64,000 bases of DNA from Acuticoccus sp. I52.16.1 (GCF_022865125.1 NZ_CP094828.1:2907219-2971218), one strand, 5' to 3'; positions 53,037 through 63,057 are shown, counted from the stretch's first letter. Numbers and translations: made by a program. Notes: generated from the letters alone by a model not told the origin.

Positions 53037-54005
53037 GTGATCAGGACCAGACTGACCGAGCGCCTCGGTATCGAGGCGCCGATTCTGTGCGCGCCGATGG
53101 CCTTCGCCACCGGCGGCGCGCTGGCGGCCGCGGTGACCGGGGCCGGCGGCCTCGGCCTGATCGGCGGCGGATATGCCGACCCGGCCTTCGTGGAGGCCGA
53201 GTTCCGGGCCGCCGGCAACGCCCGCGTCGGCTGCGGCTTCATCACCTGGCGGCTCGCCGGCAACGAGGCTGCGCTGCACGCTGCGCTCGCCCATCGGCCG
53301 GCCGCGATGATGCTCTCGTTCGGCGATCCGCGTCCCTATGCCGAAGCGGTGCGAGAGGCGGGCGCGGTGCTGATCTGCCAGGTGCAGACCCTCGCGGGTG
53401 CGCGACTCGCGGTCGAGGCGGGGGCGGACATCGTCGTCGCGCAAGGCGCGGAGGCGGGCGGCCACGGCGCGGTTCGCGCGACGATGACGCTGGTGCCGGA
53501 GGTGCGCGACGCGCTGGGAGCGGATGCGCTCCTGCTCGCCGCCGGCGGGATCGCCGATGGACGGGGCCTCGCCGCGGCGCTGGCGCTGGGGGCGGACGGA
53601 GTGCTGATGGGCTCGCGCTTCTGGGCGAGCGCCGAGGCGCTGTCGCACCCGCGCCACCGGGCGGCGGCGGTCGCGGCCAGCGGCGACGCCACCGTCCGCC
53701 AGAGCGCGACCGACATCGCCCGCGGCTACGACTGGCCGGACGGCTACACCGCGCGCGTTCTCGACAACGCCTTCGTCGCACGCTGGGAGGGCGATCCGGC
53801 GGCCCACCGCGCCGCCGCCGATGCCGAGCGAGAGGCGTACGCCGCGGCCGTCGCGGCCGGCGACCCGGACAATGTCGGCGTGTTCGTCGGCGAGGCGGCG
53901 GGGCTGATCAACGACGCTCCGCCCGCGGCCGAGATCGTGCGCCGCACGGTGGCCGAGGCGGAGGCGATCCTGCGTCGCGGCGGCACCCTCGTCGGCGGCG
54001 GTTAG
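53037..54005 (+). CDS. Nitronate monooxygenase / enoyl-reductase-like FMN protein
   Basis: FMN-dependent TIM-barrel enzyme of 322 residues that oxidises alkyl nitronates or, in relatives, reduces enoyl substrates. Features: APILCAPMAFATGGALAAAV at the N-terminus, AQGAEAGGHGA near 140 with the catalytic-region His, LLAAGGIADGRGLAAALALGADGVLMGSRF for phosphate binding. GTG at 53037 is chosen because it follows the YegP stop by seven bases; an ATG at 53001 would overlap yegP by 29 bases. Confidence 0.88.
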   Translation: MIRTRLTERLGIEAPILCAPMAFATGGALAAAVTGAGGLGLIGGGYADPAFVEAEFRAAGNARVGCGFITWRLAGNEAALHAALAHRPAAMMLSFGDPRPYAEAVREAGAVLICQVQTLAGARLAVEAGADIVVAQGAEAGGHGAVRATMTLVPEVRDALGADALLLAAGGIADGRGLAAALALGADGVLMGSRFWASAEALSHPRHRAAAVAASGDATVRQSATDIARGYDWPDGYTARVLDNAFVARWEGDPAAHRAAADAEREAYAAAVAAGDPDNVGVFVGEAAGLINDAPPAAEIVRRTVAEAEAILRRGGTLVGGG

Positions 54006-54027
54006 ACTAGGCCGGCGCGCGGGCGGC

Positions 54028-55395
54028 TCATTCCGGCTCACGCACGGTGCTGGCGCCGATCTCCTCGTCGGCCCTACCGGCGATGCGCCGATGAGCCTCG
54101 ATCAGGGCTGCTTCCGCCTCGGCACGGCCGACGCGGTCGGGCAGGCGGTCGGCCGCAGCGGCACCCAGGCGGTCCAATTCGCCCCGGATCGCCCGCACCA
54201 TCGTCTCGTTTGTCGCCACCACGGCAAGGTCCGTCAGCACCGCGATCGCGTGCAGAGTCACCGACCGATCCGCCGCCACGTGCTGGCGCATGTTGCCGAA
54301 GCTGCGCGTCAGCATCGCCGCGAAGGTCACCCGCGCATAGAGCACCCGGCCCTCCGGCTCCGGCGGCGCCTGCCCCTCGCCCAGCGCGAAGGCCGACAGT
54401 CCCGCCCGCAGCCAGTCGAGGCACAGGATGGCGGTGTTGGGGTCGTTCACGCCCGGCGACAGCGCCCGCGTCAGCACCTCGACGAGCTGGTCGGACAGGA
54501 AGAGGATGTCCTGCATCTCGGTCCGGTTGGTGCCTTGCGTGACGTGGGCGCGCAGCCGCTCCACCATCTTCTCCTCGACTTGCGGATGCGCGGTGAGGAT
54601 CGGCTCGCCGCGCGTCAGGAAGTCGCCGGGGGTGCGGTGGATGACGATGCGCCCGTCCATCTCGCCCGCCAGCCCCTCCAGCCCCGAGACGTCGATCTGC
54701 TGGAGATAGCCGGGGCCGGCGGCGCGCAAGGTGGAGCCGGCGTCCAGTGGCCGCGTGCGCCATGCCGAGACGTCGACCGTCACGCTGTCGCGTCGCCGCT
54801 CCGCCTCCTCGTCCAGCGTGCGCAGGATGCTGGCGCGCAGCTTGGTGCCGATCTGCGCCACCAGGTTCATGATGTTGATGCTTTCCGGCACGTGGTGGAT
54901 GTAGCCGATCAGCGACCCCACCGAGACCAGCGTCAGCACCAGCGAGAAGAGCACCGAGAGCTGCGGCACGAAGGCCCCCATCTCGGCCTCGAGGACCTGG
55001 TTCTGCGCATGCACGGTGGAGAGCACGGTGATGCAGTAGACGAAGGTGGAGACCAGGATGCCCAGAACGATCTGGTTCATCCGGTCGCCCATGAAGTTGC
55101 CGATCAGCCGCGGCCCGTAGTTGGAGCTGGCGAAGTTCACCGCCACGATCGTGATCGAAAAGGCGACGCCGGCGACACCCAAGGTCGCTCCGGCGAGTGT
55201 CGTGAGGATCGCCCGCGCCCCGTCGACGCCGGTCGGCCGCAGGAACGGCACGGCCTCCATCCACTCCGCTCCCAGCGCCTCGTCGAGAAAGGGGAGGAGG
55301 AGGCCCAGGAAGAAGGCGACGGCGGTGAGCAGCGAGGGCCAGAACCAATAGTTCTGGCGCAGCTCGGCAAGGTTGCGAAAGATCAGCGTGCGCAT
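54028..55395 (-). CDS. DUF2254 membrane protein
   Basis: A 455-residue inner-membrane protein of the DUF2254 family, function unknown. Four membrane helices are visible: about 15-35, 55-80, 100-120 and 128-155. The cytoplasmic rest carries the family motifs ALSPGVNDPNTA (near 340) and YLQQIDVSGLEGLA. ATG at 55393-55395. It is divergent from the GST gene with about 150 bases between. Orientation and neighbours give no functional hint. Confidence 0.88.
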   Translation of the reverse strand: MRTLIFRNLAELRQNYWFWPSLLTAVAFFLGLLLPFLDEALGAEWMEAVPFLRPTGVDGARAILTTLAGATLGVAGVAFSITIVAVNFASSNYGPRLIGNFMGDRMNQIVLGILVSTFVYCITVLSTVHAQNQVLEAEMGAFVPQLSVLFSLVLTLVSVGSLIGYIHHVPESINIMNLVAQIGTKLRASILRTLDEEAERRRDSVTVDVSAWRTRPLDAGSTLRAAGPGYLQQIDVSGLEGLAGEMDGRIVIHRTPGDFLTRGEPILTAHPQVEEKMVERLRAHVTQGTNRTEMQDILFLSDQLVEVLTRALSPGVNDPNTAILCLDWLRAGLSAFALGEGQAPPEPEGRVLYARVTFAAMLTRSFGNMRQHVAADRSVTLHAIAVLTDLAVVATNETMVRAIRGELDRLGAAAADRLPDRVGRAEAEAALIEAHRRIAGRADEEIGASTVREPE

Positions 55396-55543
55396 CGTTG
55401 TGTCCGGTTGCACCAAGTGAACGCGGTTGGGTCGGTCTCGGTTGCCCCGCCGTGGGTGACGCGTGCTTCGCGGCAGCGTAAACCACGCTGGCGCCTCGCG
55501 CAGAGCCGCGCCATAACACTCGGTGGAACGAAGGGAAACGCCG

Positions 55544-56188
55544 ATGCTGAGGGTACTGGGACGGGCCACGTCATCCAACGTACAACGGGTGATGTGGACA
55601 CTGGCGGAGCTGGGGCTCGACTGCCCGCGGGTCGACGTCGGCGGCACGTTCGGCGGCAACGATACGCCCGATTATCTCGCCAAGAACCCGCACGGCCTGG
55701 TGCCGACCGTGGAGTTCGACGACGGCCGCGTGATGTGGGAATCGGCGGCGATCGTGCGCTGGCTGGCGCTGCATCAGGACCCGGAGCGGCGGCTGTGGCC
55801 GGCGGGCGGGCAGGACGAGCTGTCGGCCGACATGTGGGCCGAATGGGCTGCCCGCAATGTCGAGGCGCACGTCACGCAGCTCTTCATCTCGCTGGTACGG
55901 GTGCGTTCGGCCGACCGGGACTGGAGCCGCATCCACCAGCACGGCATGGCGATCCACAAGGGCCTCGCCGCGGCCGAGCCGATCCTCGCCGAGCGCGCCT
56001 TTCTGGCGACCGACCACCTGACGATCGCCGACATCAACTTCGGCCTGCTGCTCTATCGCTACTACGAGATGGAGATCGAGCGGCCGGACCTGCCGAACGT
56101 CGCCGCCTACTACCAGCGCCTCACCGAGCGGCCGACCTACGCCGAACACGTGATGATCGACTTCTCATTCGCGAGGCCGCCGGAATGA
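55544..56188 (+). CDS. Glutathione S-transferase family protein
   Basis: A 214-residue GST with an N-terminal thioredoxin fold (about 1-80): RATSSNVQRVMWTLAELGL with the Ser/Asn catalytic position, GLVPTVEFDDG with the cis-Pro, and WESAAIVRWLA with the gamma-glutamyl-binding Glu-Ser. The helical domain covers 90-214. AAGGGA precedes the ATG by seven bases. The stop overlaps the start of the glyoxalase-type gene, suggesting a joint detoxification role. Confidence 0.92.
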   Translation: MLRVLGRATSSNVQRVMWTLAELGLDCPRVDVGGTFGGNDTPDYLAKNPHGLVPTVEFDDGRVMWESAAIVRWLALHQDPERRLWPAGGQDELSADMWAEWAARNVEAHVTQLFISLVRVRSADRDWSRIHQHGMAIHKGLAAAEPILAERAFLATDHLTIADINFGLLLYRYYEMEIERPDLPNVAAYYQRLTERPTYAEHVMIDFSFARPPE

Positions 56189-56580
56189 CCACGGGACTCT
56201 ACGAGCCGACACCGGTCCTGCGCTTTTACGACGAGGCGGCGACGCGCGCCTTCTACGTCGACTGGCTGGGCTTCGAGGTGATGTTCGAGCACCGCCACGA
56301 CGACGCCGCGCCGCTCTACATGGGCCTGTCGCGCGGCACCGGCACGGTGATCCACCTCTCGCAGCACCACGGCGACGCGACGCCGGGGGCGCAGGTCCGC
56401 TTCCGCGCCGAGGACGTGCGCGCGCTGCAGGCCGAGCTCGCCGGCAAGCCCTACCGCTTCGCCCGCCCCGGCCCGCCGGAGATGATGCCGTGGGGCTACC
56501 TGCAGCTCTCGATCACCGACCCGGCCGGCAACCGCCTGATCTTCTGGACCAATCCGGACTATCTGCCGGACCCGGCATAG
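56185..56580 (+). CDS. Glyoxalase/bleomycin-resistance family protein
   Basis: A 131-residue vicinal-oxygen-chelate protein. The two beta-alpha-beta modules are visible: VLRFYDEAATRAFYVDWLGF at the start and YLQLSITDPAGNRLIFW at the end. Its coupling to GST through an ATGA overlap suggests a role with glutathione adducts. The family includes lyases, dioxygenases and binding proteins for antibiotics, so the reaction is open. Confidence 0.88.
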   Translation: MTTGLYEPTPVLRFYDEAATRAFYVDWLGFEVMFEHRHDDAAPLYMGLSRGTGTVIHLSQHHGDATPGAQVRFRAEDVRALQAELAGKPYRFARPGPPEMMPWGYLQLSITDPAGNRLIFWTNPDYLPDPA

Positions 56581-56609
56581 TCCCAACACAAGACACTCTA
56601 GGGAACCCC

Positions 56610-57338
56610 ATGCGTCTTTCCGGAAAACGCTGCCTGTGCACGGCTTCGGCCCAGGGCATCGGCCGCGCGACGGTCGAAGCCTTCGCCCGAGAGGGCGCGA
56701 CCGTGTTCGCCACCGACCGCAACGCCGACGGCCTGAAAGGCCTGCCCGACGGCGTCGAGACCTTCGCGCTCGACGTGACCGACCGCGCCCAGTTGGAAGA
56801 GGCGATCGACCGGGTGAAGCCGGACGTTCTGTTCAACTGCGCCGGTGTCGTCCACGCCGGCACCATCACCGACGCCACCGACGACGACTTCGACTTCGCC
56901 TTCGAGCTGAACGTGAAGTCGATCTTCCGGGCGATGCGCGCGGCGATCCCCGGCATGGTCGAGCGCGGCGGCGGGTCGATCGTCAACATCGCCTCGGCGG
57001 CGTCGTCCATCATCGGCGTGCCCAACCGCTGCGTCTACGGCGCGTCCAAGGCGGGGATCATCGGCCTCACCAAGTCCGTCGCGGTCGACTACGTGACGAA
57101 GGGCGTGCGCGTGAACGCGATCTGCCCCGGTACGGTGGATTCGCCCTCGCTGCACGAGCGGCTGCGCGCCACGGGCGACTACGAGGGGGCGATGACGTCG
57201 TTCATCGCCCGCCAGCCGATGGGCCGCATCGCCCGCGCCGAGGAGATCGCCGCCATGGCCCTCTACCTCGCGTCGGACGAATCGGCCTTCGTCACGGGTC
57301 AGGCAATGATCATCGACGGCGGCTGGACCGTCTCCTGA
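56610..57338 (+). CDS. Short-chain dehydrogenase/reductase C
   Basis: A 242-residue classical SDR. TASAQGIGRA at 10-19 replaces the usual TGG start of the cofactor loop, NCAGVVHAG is near 78, and Ser131, Tyr145 and Lys149 (YGASK) form the catalytic set. ATDRN at the end of strand 2 favours NAD. AGGGA precedes the ATG by six bases. Sequence style resembles 3-hydroxybutyrate dehydrogenase type 2 and sugar-alcohol SDRs, including the short loop DGGWTVS at the C-terminus. Confidence 0.88.
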   Translation: MRLSGKRCLCTASAQGIGRATVEAFAREGATVFATDRNADGLKGLPDGVETFALDVTDRAQLEEAIDRVKPDVLFNCAGVVHAGTITDATDDDFDFAFELNVKSIFRAMRAAIPGMVERGGGSIVNIASAASSIIGVPNRCVYGASKAGIIGLTKSVAVDYVTKGVRVNAICPGTVDSPSLHERLRATGDYEGAMTSFIARQPMGRIARAEEIAAMALYLASDESAFVTGQAMIIDGGWTVS

Positions 57339-57388
57339 CGGCAACGCGCGCGTGGGTCCGGCGCGGGGCCCGCCCAGGCGACACGGAG

Positions 57389-57484
57389 CGCCACGCCGTT
57401 TACGCGGCGGCGATGCGGATCGCCACGCCGTTTACGCGGCGGCGATGCGGATCGCCACGCTGTTTATGCGGCGGCGATGCGGAT
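57389..57484. repeat. Three tandem 32-bp repeats at the end of the EAL gene
   Basis: Units at 57389-57420, 57421-57452 and 57453-57484. The first two are identical; the third differs at two positions. Read on the minus strand, each unit encodes IRIAAA and then TAA, so each copy carries the stop codon of the EAL gene. The stop sits in the loop of a small hairpin (CGCCG-CGTAAA-CGGCG). Since 32 is not a multiple of three, successive copies are in different frames. Confidence 0.95.
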
Positions 57485-58798
57485 CGCCGCCGTGGCGCCC
57501 ATCCTGCGTGAGGCGCGGGCTGCCTGCGCGGCGATCTTGGCGTGCGCCAGCGCCGGCACCGCGGCCGCCAGCGGCTCGCCCAGGTGCACCGGCGCGGTCG
57601 GCCGGCCGAGGAAGTAGCCCTGCGCCAGGTCGACCCCCAGCTCGATCAGCGCGCGGAGTTCGTCCGCCGTCTCCGCGCCTTCGCCGAGGAACAGCGTGTC
57701 CGTCTCCTGCGCGAAGAGGCCGATGGCCTGGATCATCGCCCGGCGCGAGGGGCAGTTGTGCACGTTGCGCACGATCGAGGTGTCGGCCTTGATGATGTCC
57801 GGTCGCAGGCGGATGATGTGCTTGAAGCTTGAGTAGCCGCCGCCCGCGTCGTCGACCGCGATGCGCAGCCCGTCGCGCCGCAGCGGCAACAGCGCGCGTT
57901 CGAGCGGCTCGTACTGCGCCACGCTGGAATGCTCGGTGATCTCGATGACGAGGCGGTTCAGCGGCACGCCGTGCAGCGCGGCCGCGAACTCGGGGGCGGT
58001 CACCGTCGCCGGCGAGCTGTTGACGAAGAGCGACGTGTCGGGCGGCAGATGGGAGAGGGCGTCGATCGCGGCCCGGATCGCGGTGATCTCGAGGTCGCTG
58101 CCCAGGCCCACCTCGTCGGCCTCGCGGAACCACACGTCCGGCGTGCGGCGCGGCTCGATGGCGAAGCGGCTCAGCGCCTCCGCGCCGAACGGCGTCGCCG
58201 CCTCGAGGTCCCAGATCGGCTGAAGGACGATGTCGAGCCCCGCGCGGTCGGCCAGCAGGGGGGCGAGGCGGTCGCGCTTGCGCTGCGCCTCGCGCTCGGT
58301 CGCGAGCTCGCCCTCGATGGCGACCGCGGCGATCTGCGCGAACGCCCGCATCATGTTGATGTCACGCCGGTTCAGCGTCGGATCCGGCGACGTCGCGAAG
58401 CCGCAGAACATCCCGAACAACGCCCCGTCGGAGAGATAGATCGGCACGGTGAGGTTGGCGCGGATGCCGAGCGCGTCGGTGGCGGGAAGCGCGCACGCCA
58501 ACGGGTAGAGGCCCGTGTCGTTGATCAGCTCGGGCAGCTTCCCGTCACGCACCAGGCCGCAATAGGTCTGCGAGGCCGGCGTCCTCTTGCCCGGCTCGCC
58601 GAAGATCCCGTCCCGCCCCGGCGCGTCGACGTCGTAGACGGTCATCACGTCGCCGTCGAGGCGGGAGACGAAGGCGACGTCGAGGCCGAGGTGCGTGCGC
58701 ACGACGCGAAGCAGATGCTGGACAACGTTCGTCGCCGCCGAGAAGACCGACGCCGAGACCAGATCTCGTACGAGCTCGCTATCGGCACATCGCGGCAT
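57464..58798 (-). CDS. GAF-EAL cyclic-di-GMP phosphodiesterase
   Basis: A 444-residue cytoplasmic signalling protein. A GAF sensor covers about 15-165 (LGLDVAFVSRLDGD, ANLTVPIYLSDG). The EAL domain spans about 190-420 and keeps the key residues: EALSRF, VNSSP, VIEITEH, VDDAGGGYSSF with both Asp, IIKADTSI with the Lys and Asp, LGEGAETADEL and GVDLAQGYFLGRP. It should therefore be able to cleave c-di-GMP. GGAGAGG precedes the ATG at 58796-58798. The last seven codons and stop belong to a tandem repeat. Confidence 0.92.
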   Translation of the reverse strand: MPRCADSELVRDLVSASVFSAATNVVQHLLRVVRTHLGLDVAFVSRLDGDVMTVYDVDAPGRDGIFGEPGKRTPASQTYCGLVRDGKLPELINDTGLYPLACALPATDALGIRANLTVPIYLSDGALFGMFCGFATSPDPTLNRRDINMMRAFAQIAAVAIEGELATEREAQRKRDRLAPLLADRAGLDIVLQPIWDLEAATPFGAEALSRFAIEPRRTPDVWFREADEVGLGSDLEITAIRAAIDALSHLPPDTSLFVNSSPATVTAPEFAAALHGVPLNRLVIEITEHSSVAQYEPLERALLPLRRDGLRIAVDDAGGGYSSFKHIIRLRPDIIKADTSIVRNVHNCPSRRAMIQAIGLFAQETDTLFLGEGAETADELRALIELGVDLAQGYFLGRPTAPVHLGEPLAAAVPALAHAKIAAQAARASRRMGATAAIRIAAA

Positions 58799-59028
58799 GT
58801 CGCCTCTCCTTCCGACCCTCTGCATTCCACCAACTAGGCCGGCCGATCGGACGCGGTATCGTCATGGGCGCGATAGGAGATTTGGCGGAATCGACGGGGT
58901 GCGGCGGCGGGTGGGCGGCGGCGCCGGCGTGCAGCGCAATCTCTGTCATTTTTCGCGATCCCACGTTAAGACCGCAGGCAAGGCGTGCCGCTTCGAGCGC
59001 GCCGTTCGCTTCGGAGGAGGACGCGTCC

Positions 59029-59871
59029 TTGAAACTACTGCGTTATGGACTGCCGGGTTATGAAAAGCCCGGCCTGATGCACACCGACGGCACCGTGCGA
59101 GACCTGTCGGATCACATTGCCGACGTGTCCGCCGCGACGCTTTCGCCGGAGATGCTGGATCAGGTGCGCGGCCTCGACATCGAGGGCTTGCCGATGGTCG
59201 AGAAGCCGGGCCGCATCGGCGCGTGCGTCGGCCATCCCGGCAAGTGCATCTGCATCGGCCTCAACTACTCCGACCATGCGGCCGAGACGGGCGCGGCGGC
59301 ACCCGGCCAGCCGATCGTCTTCGCCAAGGCGGTGACCGCCGTGTGCGGCCCCTACGACGACGTCGAGATGCCCCGCGGCTCCGACGCGCTCGACTGGGAG
59401 GTGGAGCTCGCGGTCGTCATCGGCGACACGGCCAAGTACGTCTCCGAAGAGGACGCGCTGAAGTACGTCGCCGGCTACGCCATCATGAACGACGTCTCCG
59501 AGCGCACCTTCCAGACCAAGCTGGAAGGGCAGTGGACGAAGGGCAAGAGCCACGACACGTTCGGTCCCATCGGTCCCTGGCTCGTCACCACCGACGAGAT
59601 GCCCGACCCCCACAACCTCGACATGTGGCTCGACGTGAACGGGGAGCGCCGTCAGACCGGCAACACCAACACGCTGATCTTCAACGTCCCGCACGTCATC
59701 TCCTACCTGTCCCGCTTCATGACGCTGAAGCCGGGCGACATCATCTCGACCGGCACCCCTCCGGGCGTCGCGATGGGCATGAAGCCGCCGCAGTGGCTGA
59801 AGCCGGGCGACGTGATGACCCTCGGCATCGCCGGTCTCGGCGAGCAGAAGCAGACGGTGGTCGCGGCGTGA
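59029..59871 (+). CDS. Fumarylacetoacetate hydrolase family protein
   Basis: A 280-residue enzyme of the FAH superfamily (acylpyruvases, 2-keto-4-pentenoate hydratases, ureidoglycolate lyase-like proteins). Active-site features: ICIGLNYSDHAAETG with the catalytic His, DWEVELAVVIG with acidic metal ligands, and STGTPPGVAMG near 240. The start is TTG at 59029, supported by GGAGGAGG eight bases upstream; a longer frame upstream has no coding character. It overlaps the next gene by GTGA. Confidence 0.9.
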   Translation: MKLLRYGLPGYEKPGLMHTDGTVRDLSDHIADVSAATLSPEMLDQVRGLDIEGLPMVEKPGRIGACVGHPGKCICIGLNYSDHAAETGAAAPGQPIVFAKAVTAVCGPYDDVEMPRGSDALDWEVELAVVIGDTAKYVSEEDALKYVAGYAIMNDVSERTFQTKLEGQWTKGKSHDTFGPIGPWLVTTDEMPDPHNLDMWLDVNGERRQTGNTNTLIFNVPHVISYLSRFMTLKPGDIISTGTPPGVAMGMKPPQWLKPGDVMTLGIAGLGEQKQTVVAA

Positions 59872-60809
59872 AGCCGGATATCCTCATCCTCTCGCCGATG
59901 CAGCCCTCGGTCCACGAGGCGCTGCGTGACGGCTTCATCGTGCACACCCTGCACGACGCGCCCGACAAGGCGGCGCTGCTCGCGAAGGTCGGGCCGACGG
60001 TCCGCGGCGCGATCGCCAACGGCGGCCACGGCGTCGACATCGCCGTGCTCGACGCGCTGCCGAAGCTCGAGATGATCTCGTCCTTCGGCGTCGGCTACGA
60101 CGGGCTCGACATCGAGTACTGCAAGGCGCGCGGCATCAAGGTCACGTACACGCCCAACGTCCTCAACGACGCGATGGCGGAGATCACGCTGGGCCTGATG
60201 ATCGCGATGGCCCGCCAGTTGCCGCAGGCCGACCGGTACACCCGCGAGAACAAGTGGGAGACGAACGGCCCCTTCGGGCTGACCGCGGAGCTGACGGGCA
60301 AGACCGTCGGCATCGCCGGCCTCGGCCGCGTCGGCAAGGAGATCGCCCTGCGCGCGCAGGCGTTCAAGATGCAGGTGGTCTATTTCGGCCGCACCAAGCA
60401 GGATTTCGTCCCCTACCCGCACTACAGTGACCTGAAGCAGATGGCGCGCGACGTCGACTGGCTGGTCAACGTGATGCCGGGCGGTGCGGCGACGGCGAAG
60501 ATGTTCGATGCCGAGATCTTCGACGCGCTGGGGCCAGAGGGCTACTTCGTCAACGTCGGCCGTGGCGCGACGGCGGACGAGGCGGCCCTGATCGAGGCGC
60601 TGAAGGCCAAGCGCATCGCCGGTGCCGCGCTCGACGTGTTCGAGAAGGAACCGGGTGTCCCCGCGGGCCTGCGCGAACTCGACAACGTGGTCCTGTCGCC
60701 CCACCAGGGCTCGGCCACCGAGAAGACGCGCTGGATGATGGGCGACCTCGTCACCCGCAACCTGAAGGCCTGGTTCGACGGCAAGCCGGTGCTGACCCCG
60801 CTCACCTGA
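59868..60809 (+). CDS. D-isomer-specific 2-hydroxyacid dehydrogenase 2
   Basis: A 313-residue dehydrogenase of the glyoxylate/hydroxypyruvate reductase type. SSFGVGYDGLDIEYCKARGI is the substrate domain hallmark, GIAGLGRVGKEIA near 148 the Rossmann loop, VNVGRGATADEAAL near 232 and SPHQGSAT near 283 the Arg and His regions, with Glu in DVFEKEP. GTG start overlapping the preceding TGA. Coupling to an FAH-family protein suggests the two act on consecutive 2-oxo acids. Confidence 0.92.
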   Translation: MKPDILILSPMQPSVHEALRDGFIVHTLHDAPDKAALLAKVGPTVRGAIANGGHGVDIAVLDALPKLEMISSFGVGYDGLDIEYCKARGIKVTYTPNVLNDAMAEITLGLMIAMARQLPQADRYTRENKWETNGPFGLTAELTGKTVGIAGLGRVGKEIALRAQAFKMQVVYFGRTKQDFVPYPHYSDLKQMARDVDWLVNVMPGGAATAKMFDAEIFDALGPEGYFVNVGRGATADEAALIEALKAKRIAGAALDVFEKEPGVPAGLRELDNVVLSPHQGSATEKTRWMMGDLVTRNLKAWFDGKPVLTPLT

Positions 60810-60871
60810 GCGGCGCTATGCATCGGGCGGCGGGGCCCGTCCTCGCCGCTCTCGCCGCGTCGGTATCCAGT

Positions 60872-63004
60872 CTAGAGGAACGACTGCGGGTCGATGTCGA
60901 CGGCGCGGCGGATCGCGCCCTCGACCGGGACCTGCGCCAACCACGTCGCCATGATCGTCTGGAGCGGCGTGGACCGTGGGGCGCGCACCAGCAGGCGAAA
61001 GCGGTGGCGCCCGCGCAGCACCGCCAACGGCGCCTCCGCCGGGCCGAGCACCTCCACCCCGTCCATCGGCGCGGTGCGGGCGAGGGCCACGGCGTGGGCG
61101 TGCGCCTCCGCCCGGTCCGGCGCCGAGACGATCACCGAGGCGAGGCGCTGGAAGGGGGGCAAGCCGCCGTCGCGCCGCGCCTCGGTCTCCTCCTGGTAGA
61201 ACGCCTCACCGTCGCCCGAGACCATCGCCCGGATCACTGGATGGTCGGGCGCGTGGGTTTGCAGCAGGGCACGGCCGCCGGCGTGGACGCGCCCGGCGCG
61301 GCCCGTCACCTGGGTCAACATCTGGAAGGTGCGCTCGGCGGCGCGCGGGTCGCCGTTCTCGAGGCCGAGGTCGGCATCCACCACGGCGACGAACTGCAGC
61401 CGCGGGAAGGTGAAGCCCTTCGCCACCAGCTGCGTGCCGACGATGATGTCCCGCTCGCCCCGCTCGACGCGGTCCAGCGCCTCGGCGAGCGCGCGCGGGC
61501 CGCCGCCGAGGTCGGACGACAGCACCTCGCAGCGCGCCTGCGGCCACAGCATCCGCGCCTCCTCCTCGACGCGCTCGACTCCCGGGCCGCAGGGGACCAG
61601 GCTGTCGCTCGCCTCGCAGCTCGGGCAGGCGCGCGGCCGCGGCTCCTCGTGGCCGCAGTGATGGCACATCAGTTGCGCGCGGAAGCGGTGGTCCACCAGC
61701 GAGGCGGCGCAGTTGGGGCAATGGAAGCGGTGACCGCAGCGCCGGCACACGGTGAGCGGTGCATAGCCGCGGCGGTTGAGGAAGAGGAGCGCCTGCTCGC
61801 CGGCCTCTAGCGCCTCGGTCACGGCGCGGCGCACCGGCGGCGACAGCCACTCGCCCCGCGGCGGAGCGTTGCGGCGCAGGTCCACGGCGCGGATCGTCGG
61901 CAGCGCGGTGCCGCTGTGGCGCGAGGGAAGGACGACCCGGTGGTAGCGTCCGGTGTCGGCGTTGATGCGGCTCTCGACCGAGGGCGTCGCCGAGGCGAGC
62001 ACCACCGGAATATCCGCCGCCCGCGCCCGCACCACCGCCATGTCGCGCGCGTTGTAGATGACGCCGTCCTCCTGCTTGAAGCTGGCGTCGTGCTCTTCGT
62101 CGACCACGATGACGCCGAGGTCGGCGAACGGCAGGAAGAGCGCCGAGCGAGCGCCGACGACAATGCGCGCCTCGCCCCGTGCCGCCGCGCGCCAGAGCGC
62201 CACGCGGGCGGCGGGGGTGCGCTCGGAGTGCCACTCTTCCGGTGTCTCCCCGAAGCGGCGGAGGAGGCGGGCGGTGACCATCGGCGTCAACGCGATCTCC
62301 GGCATCAGGACGAGAGCCTGACGTCCGGCGTCCAGCGCCGCCGCGATCGCCTCGAAATAGACCTCCGTCTTGCCCGAGCCGGTGACGCCCTCCAGGAGCG
62401 AGACGTGAAAGCCCGTCCGCCGCAACGCGCGGGCGGCCTCCGCCTGATCGGGCGAGAGGTCGGTCGGCGTGGGCGTCGGTTGCGGGCGGGGCGGCTCGTC
62501 GATCGCGACCTCGTTTAGGACGCCCGCCTTGAGGAGCCCGGTGATGACCGCGGGCGAGACGCCGGAGGCCGCCGTCAGGTCGCGGCGGGCGAGGGGGCCG
62601 GCGGCGAGCGCCTCGCGCACCGCGGTGCGGGCGGGGGTCCAGCGTTCCGGCTGGGTGCCGGTGAGGGCGAGCGCGGTGCGCGGCGGCGGGTCGACGAGAC
62701 CCTCGCCGCCCCGCAGCACCATCTTGAGCACCGCGCCGCGCTCGCTCATCGTGTAACGGGCGAGGAAGTCGACGAAGGCGCGCAGCTCCCGCGGCAGGCG
62801 GATGTGGCTGGCGAGGCCACGGATCGGCTTGAGGCGCGCGGCGTCCAGCGCCTCGTCCGGCGGGTCGTCCCACACCACGCCCACTACCGTGCGTGCGCCG
62901 AGCGGCACGGCTACCACGTCGCCCGGCGACACGGGCGTGGTTGCAACATAGGTCAACAGACCGAGGCGGTGGGGGAGCAGCACGGAGAGACGCGCGGCTG
63001 TCAT
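60872..63004 (-). CDS. priA: Primosomal replication restart helicase PriA
   Basis: Restarts stalled replication forks. Length 710 residues. The N-terminal DNA-binding domain (about 1-100) begins [15 protein letters not shown]. Helicase motifs: [12 protein letters not shown] (Walker A, near 210), [12 protein letters not shown] (Walker B), ASATPS, and QVTGRAGRV. Eight Cys between about 430 and 475 ([22 protein letters not shown]) bind two zinc ions. The ATG at 63002-63004 is used; a longer frame adds 13 residues overlapping the divergent promoter. Confidence 0.96.
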   Translation of the reverse strand: MTAARLSVLLPHRLGLLTYVATTPVSPGDVVAVPLGARTVVGVVWDDPPDEALDAARLKPIRGLASHIRLPRELRAFVDFLARYTMSERGAVLKMVLRGGEGLVDPPPRTALALTGTQPERWTPARTAVREALAAGPLARRDLTAASGVSPAVITGLLKAGVLNEVAIDEPPRPQPTPTPTDLSPDQAEAARALRRTGFHVSLLEGVTGSGKTEVYFEAIAAALDAGRQALVLMPEIALTPMVTARLLRRFGETPEEWHSERTPAARVALWRAAARGEARIVVGARSALFLPFADLGVIVVDEEHDASFKQEDGVIYNARDMAVVRARAADIPVVLASATPSVESRINADTGRYHRVVLPSRHSGTALPTIRAVDLRRNAPPRGEWLSPPVRRAVTEALEAGEQALLFLNRRGYAPLTVCRRCGHRFHCPNCAASLVDHRFRAQLMCHHCGHEEPRPRACPSCEASDSLVPCGPGVERVEEEARMLWPQARCEVLSSDLGGGPRALAEALDRVERGERDIIVGTQLVAKGFTFPRLQFVAVVDADLGLENGDPRAAERTFQMLTQVTGRAGRVHAGGRALLQTHAPDHPVIRAMVSGDGEAFYQEETEARRDGGLPPFQRLASVIVSAPDRAEAHAHAVALARTAPMDGVEVLGPAEAPLAVLRGRHRFRLLVRAPRSTPLQTIMATWLAQVPVEGAIRRAVDIDPQSFL

Positions 63005-63057
63005 TGCGGGCGCGATCCTGTAGGAGAGGCGACACAAGTGCACTGGGAGAGGCGCAG

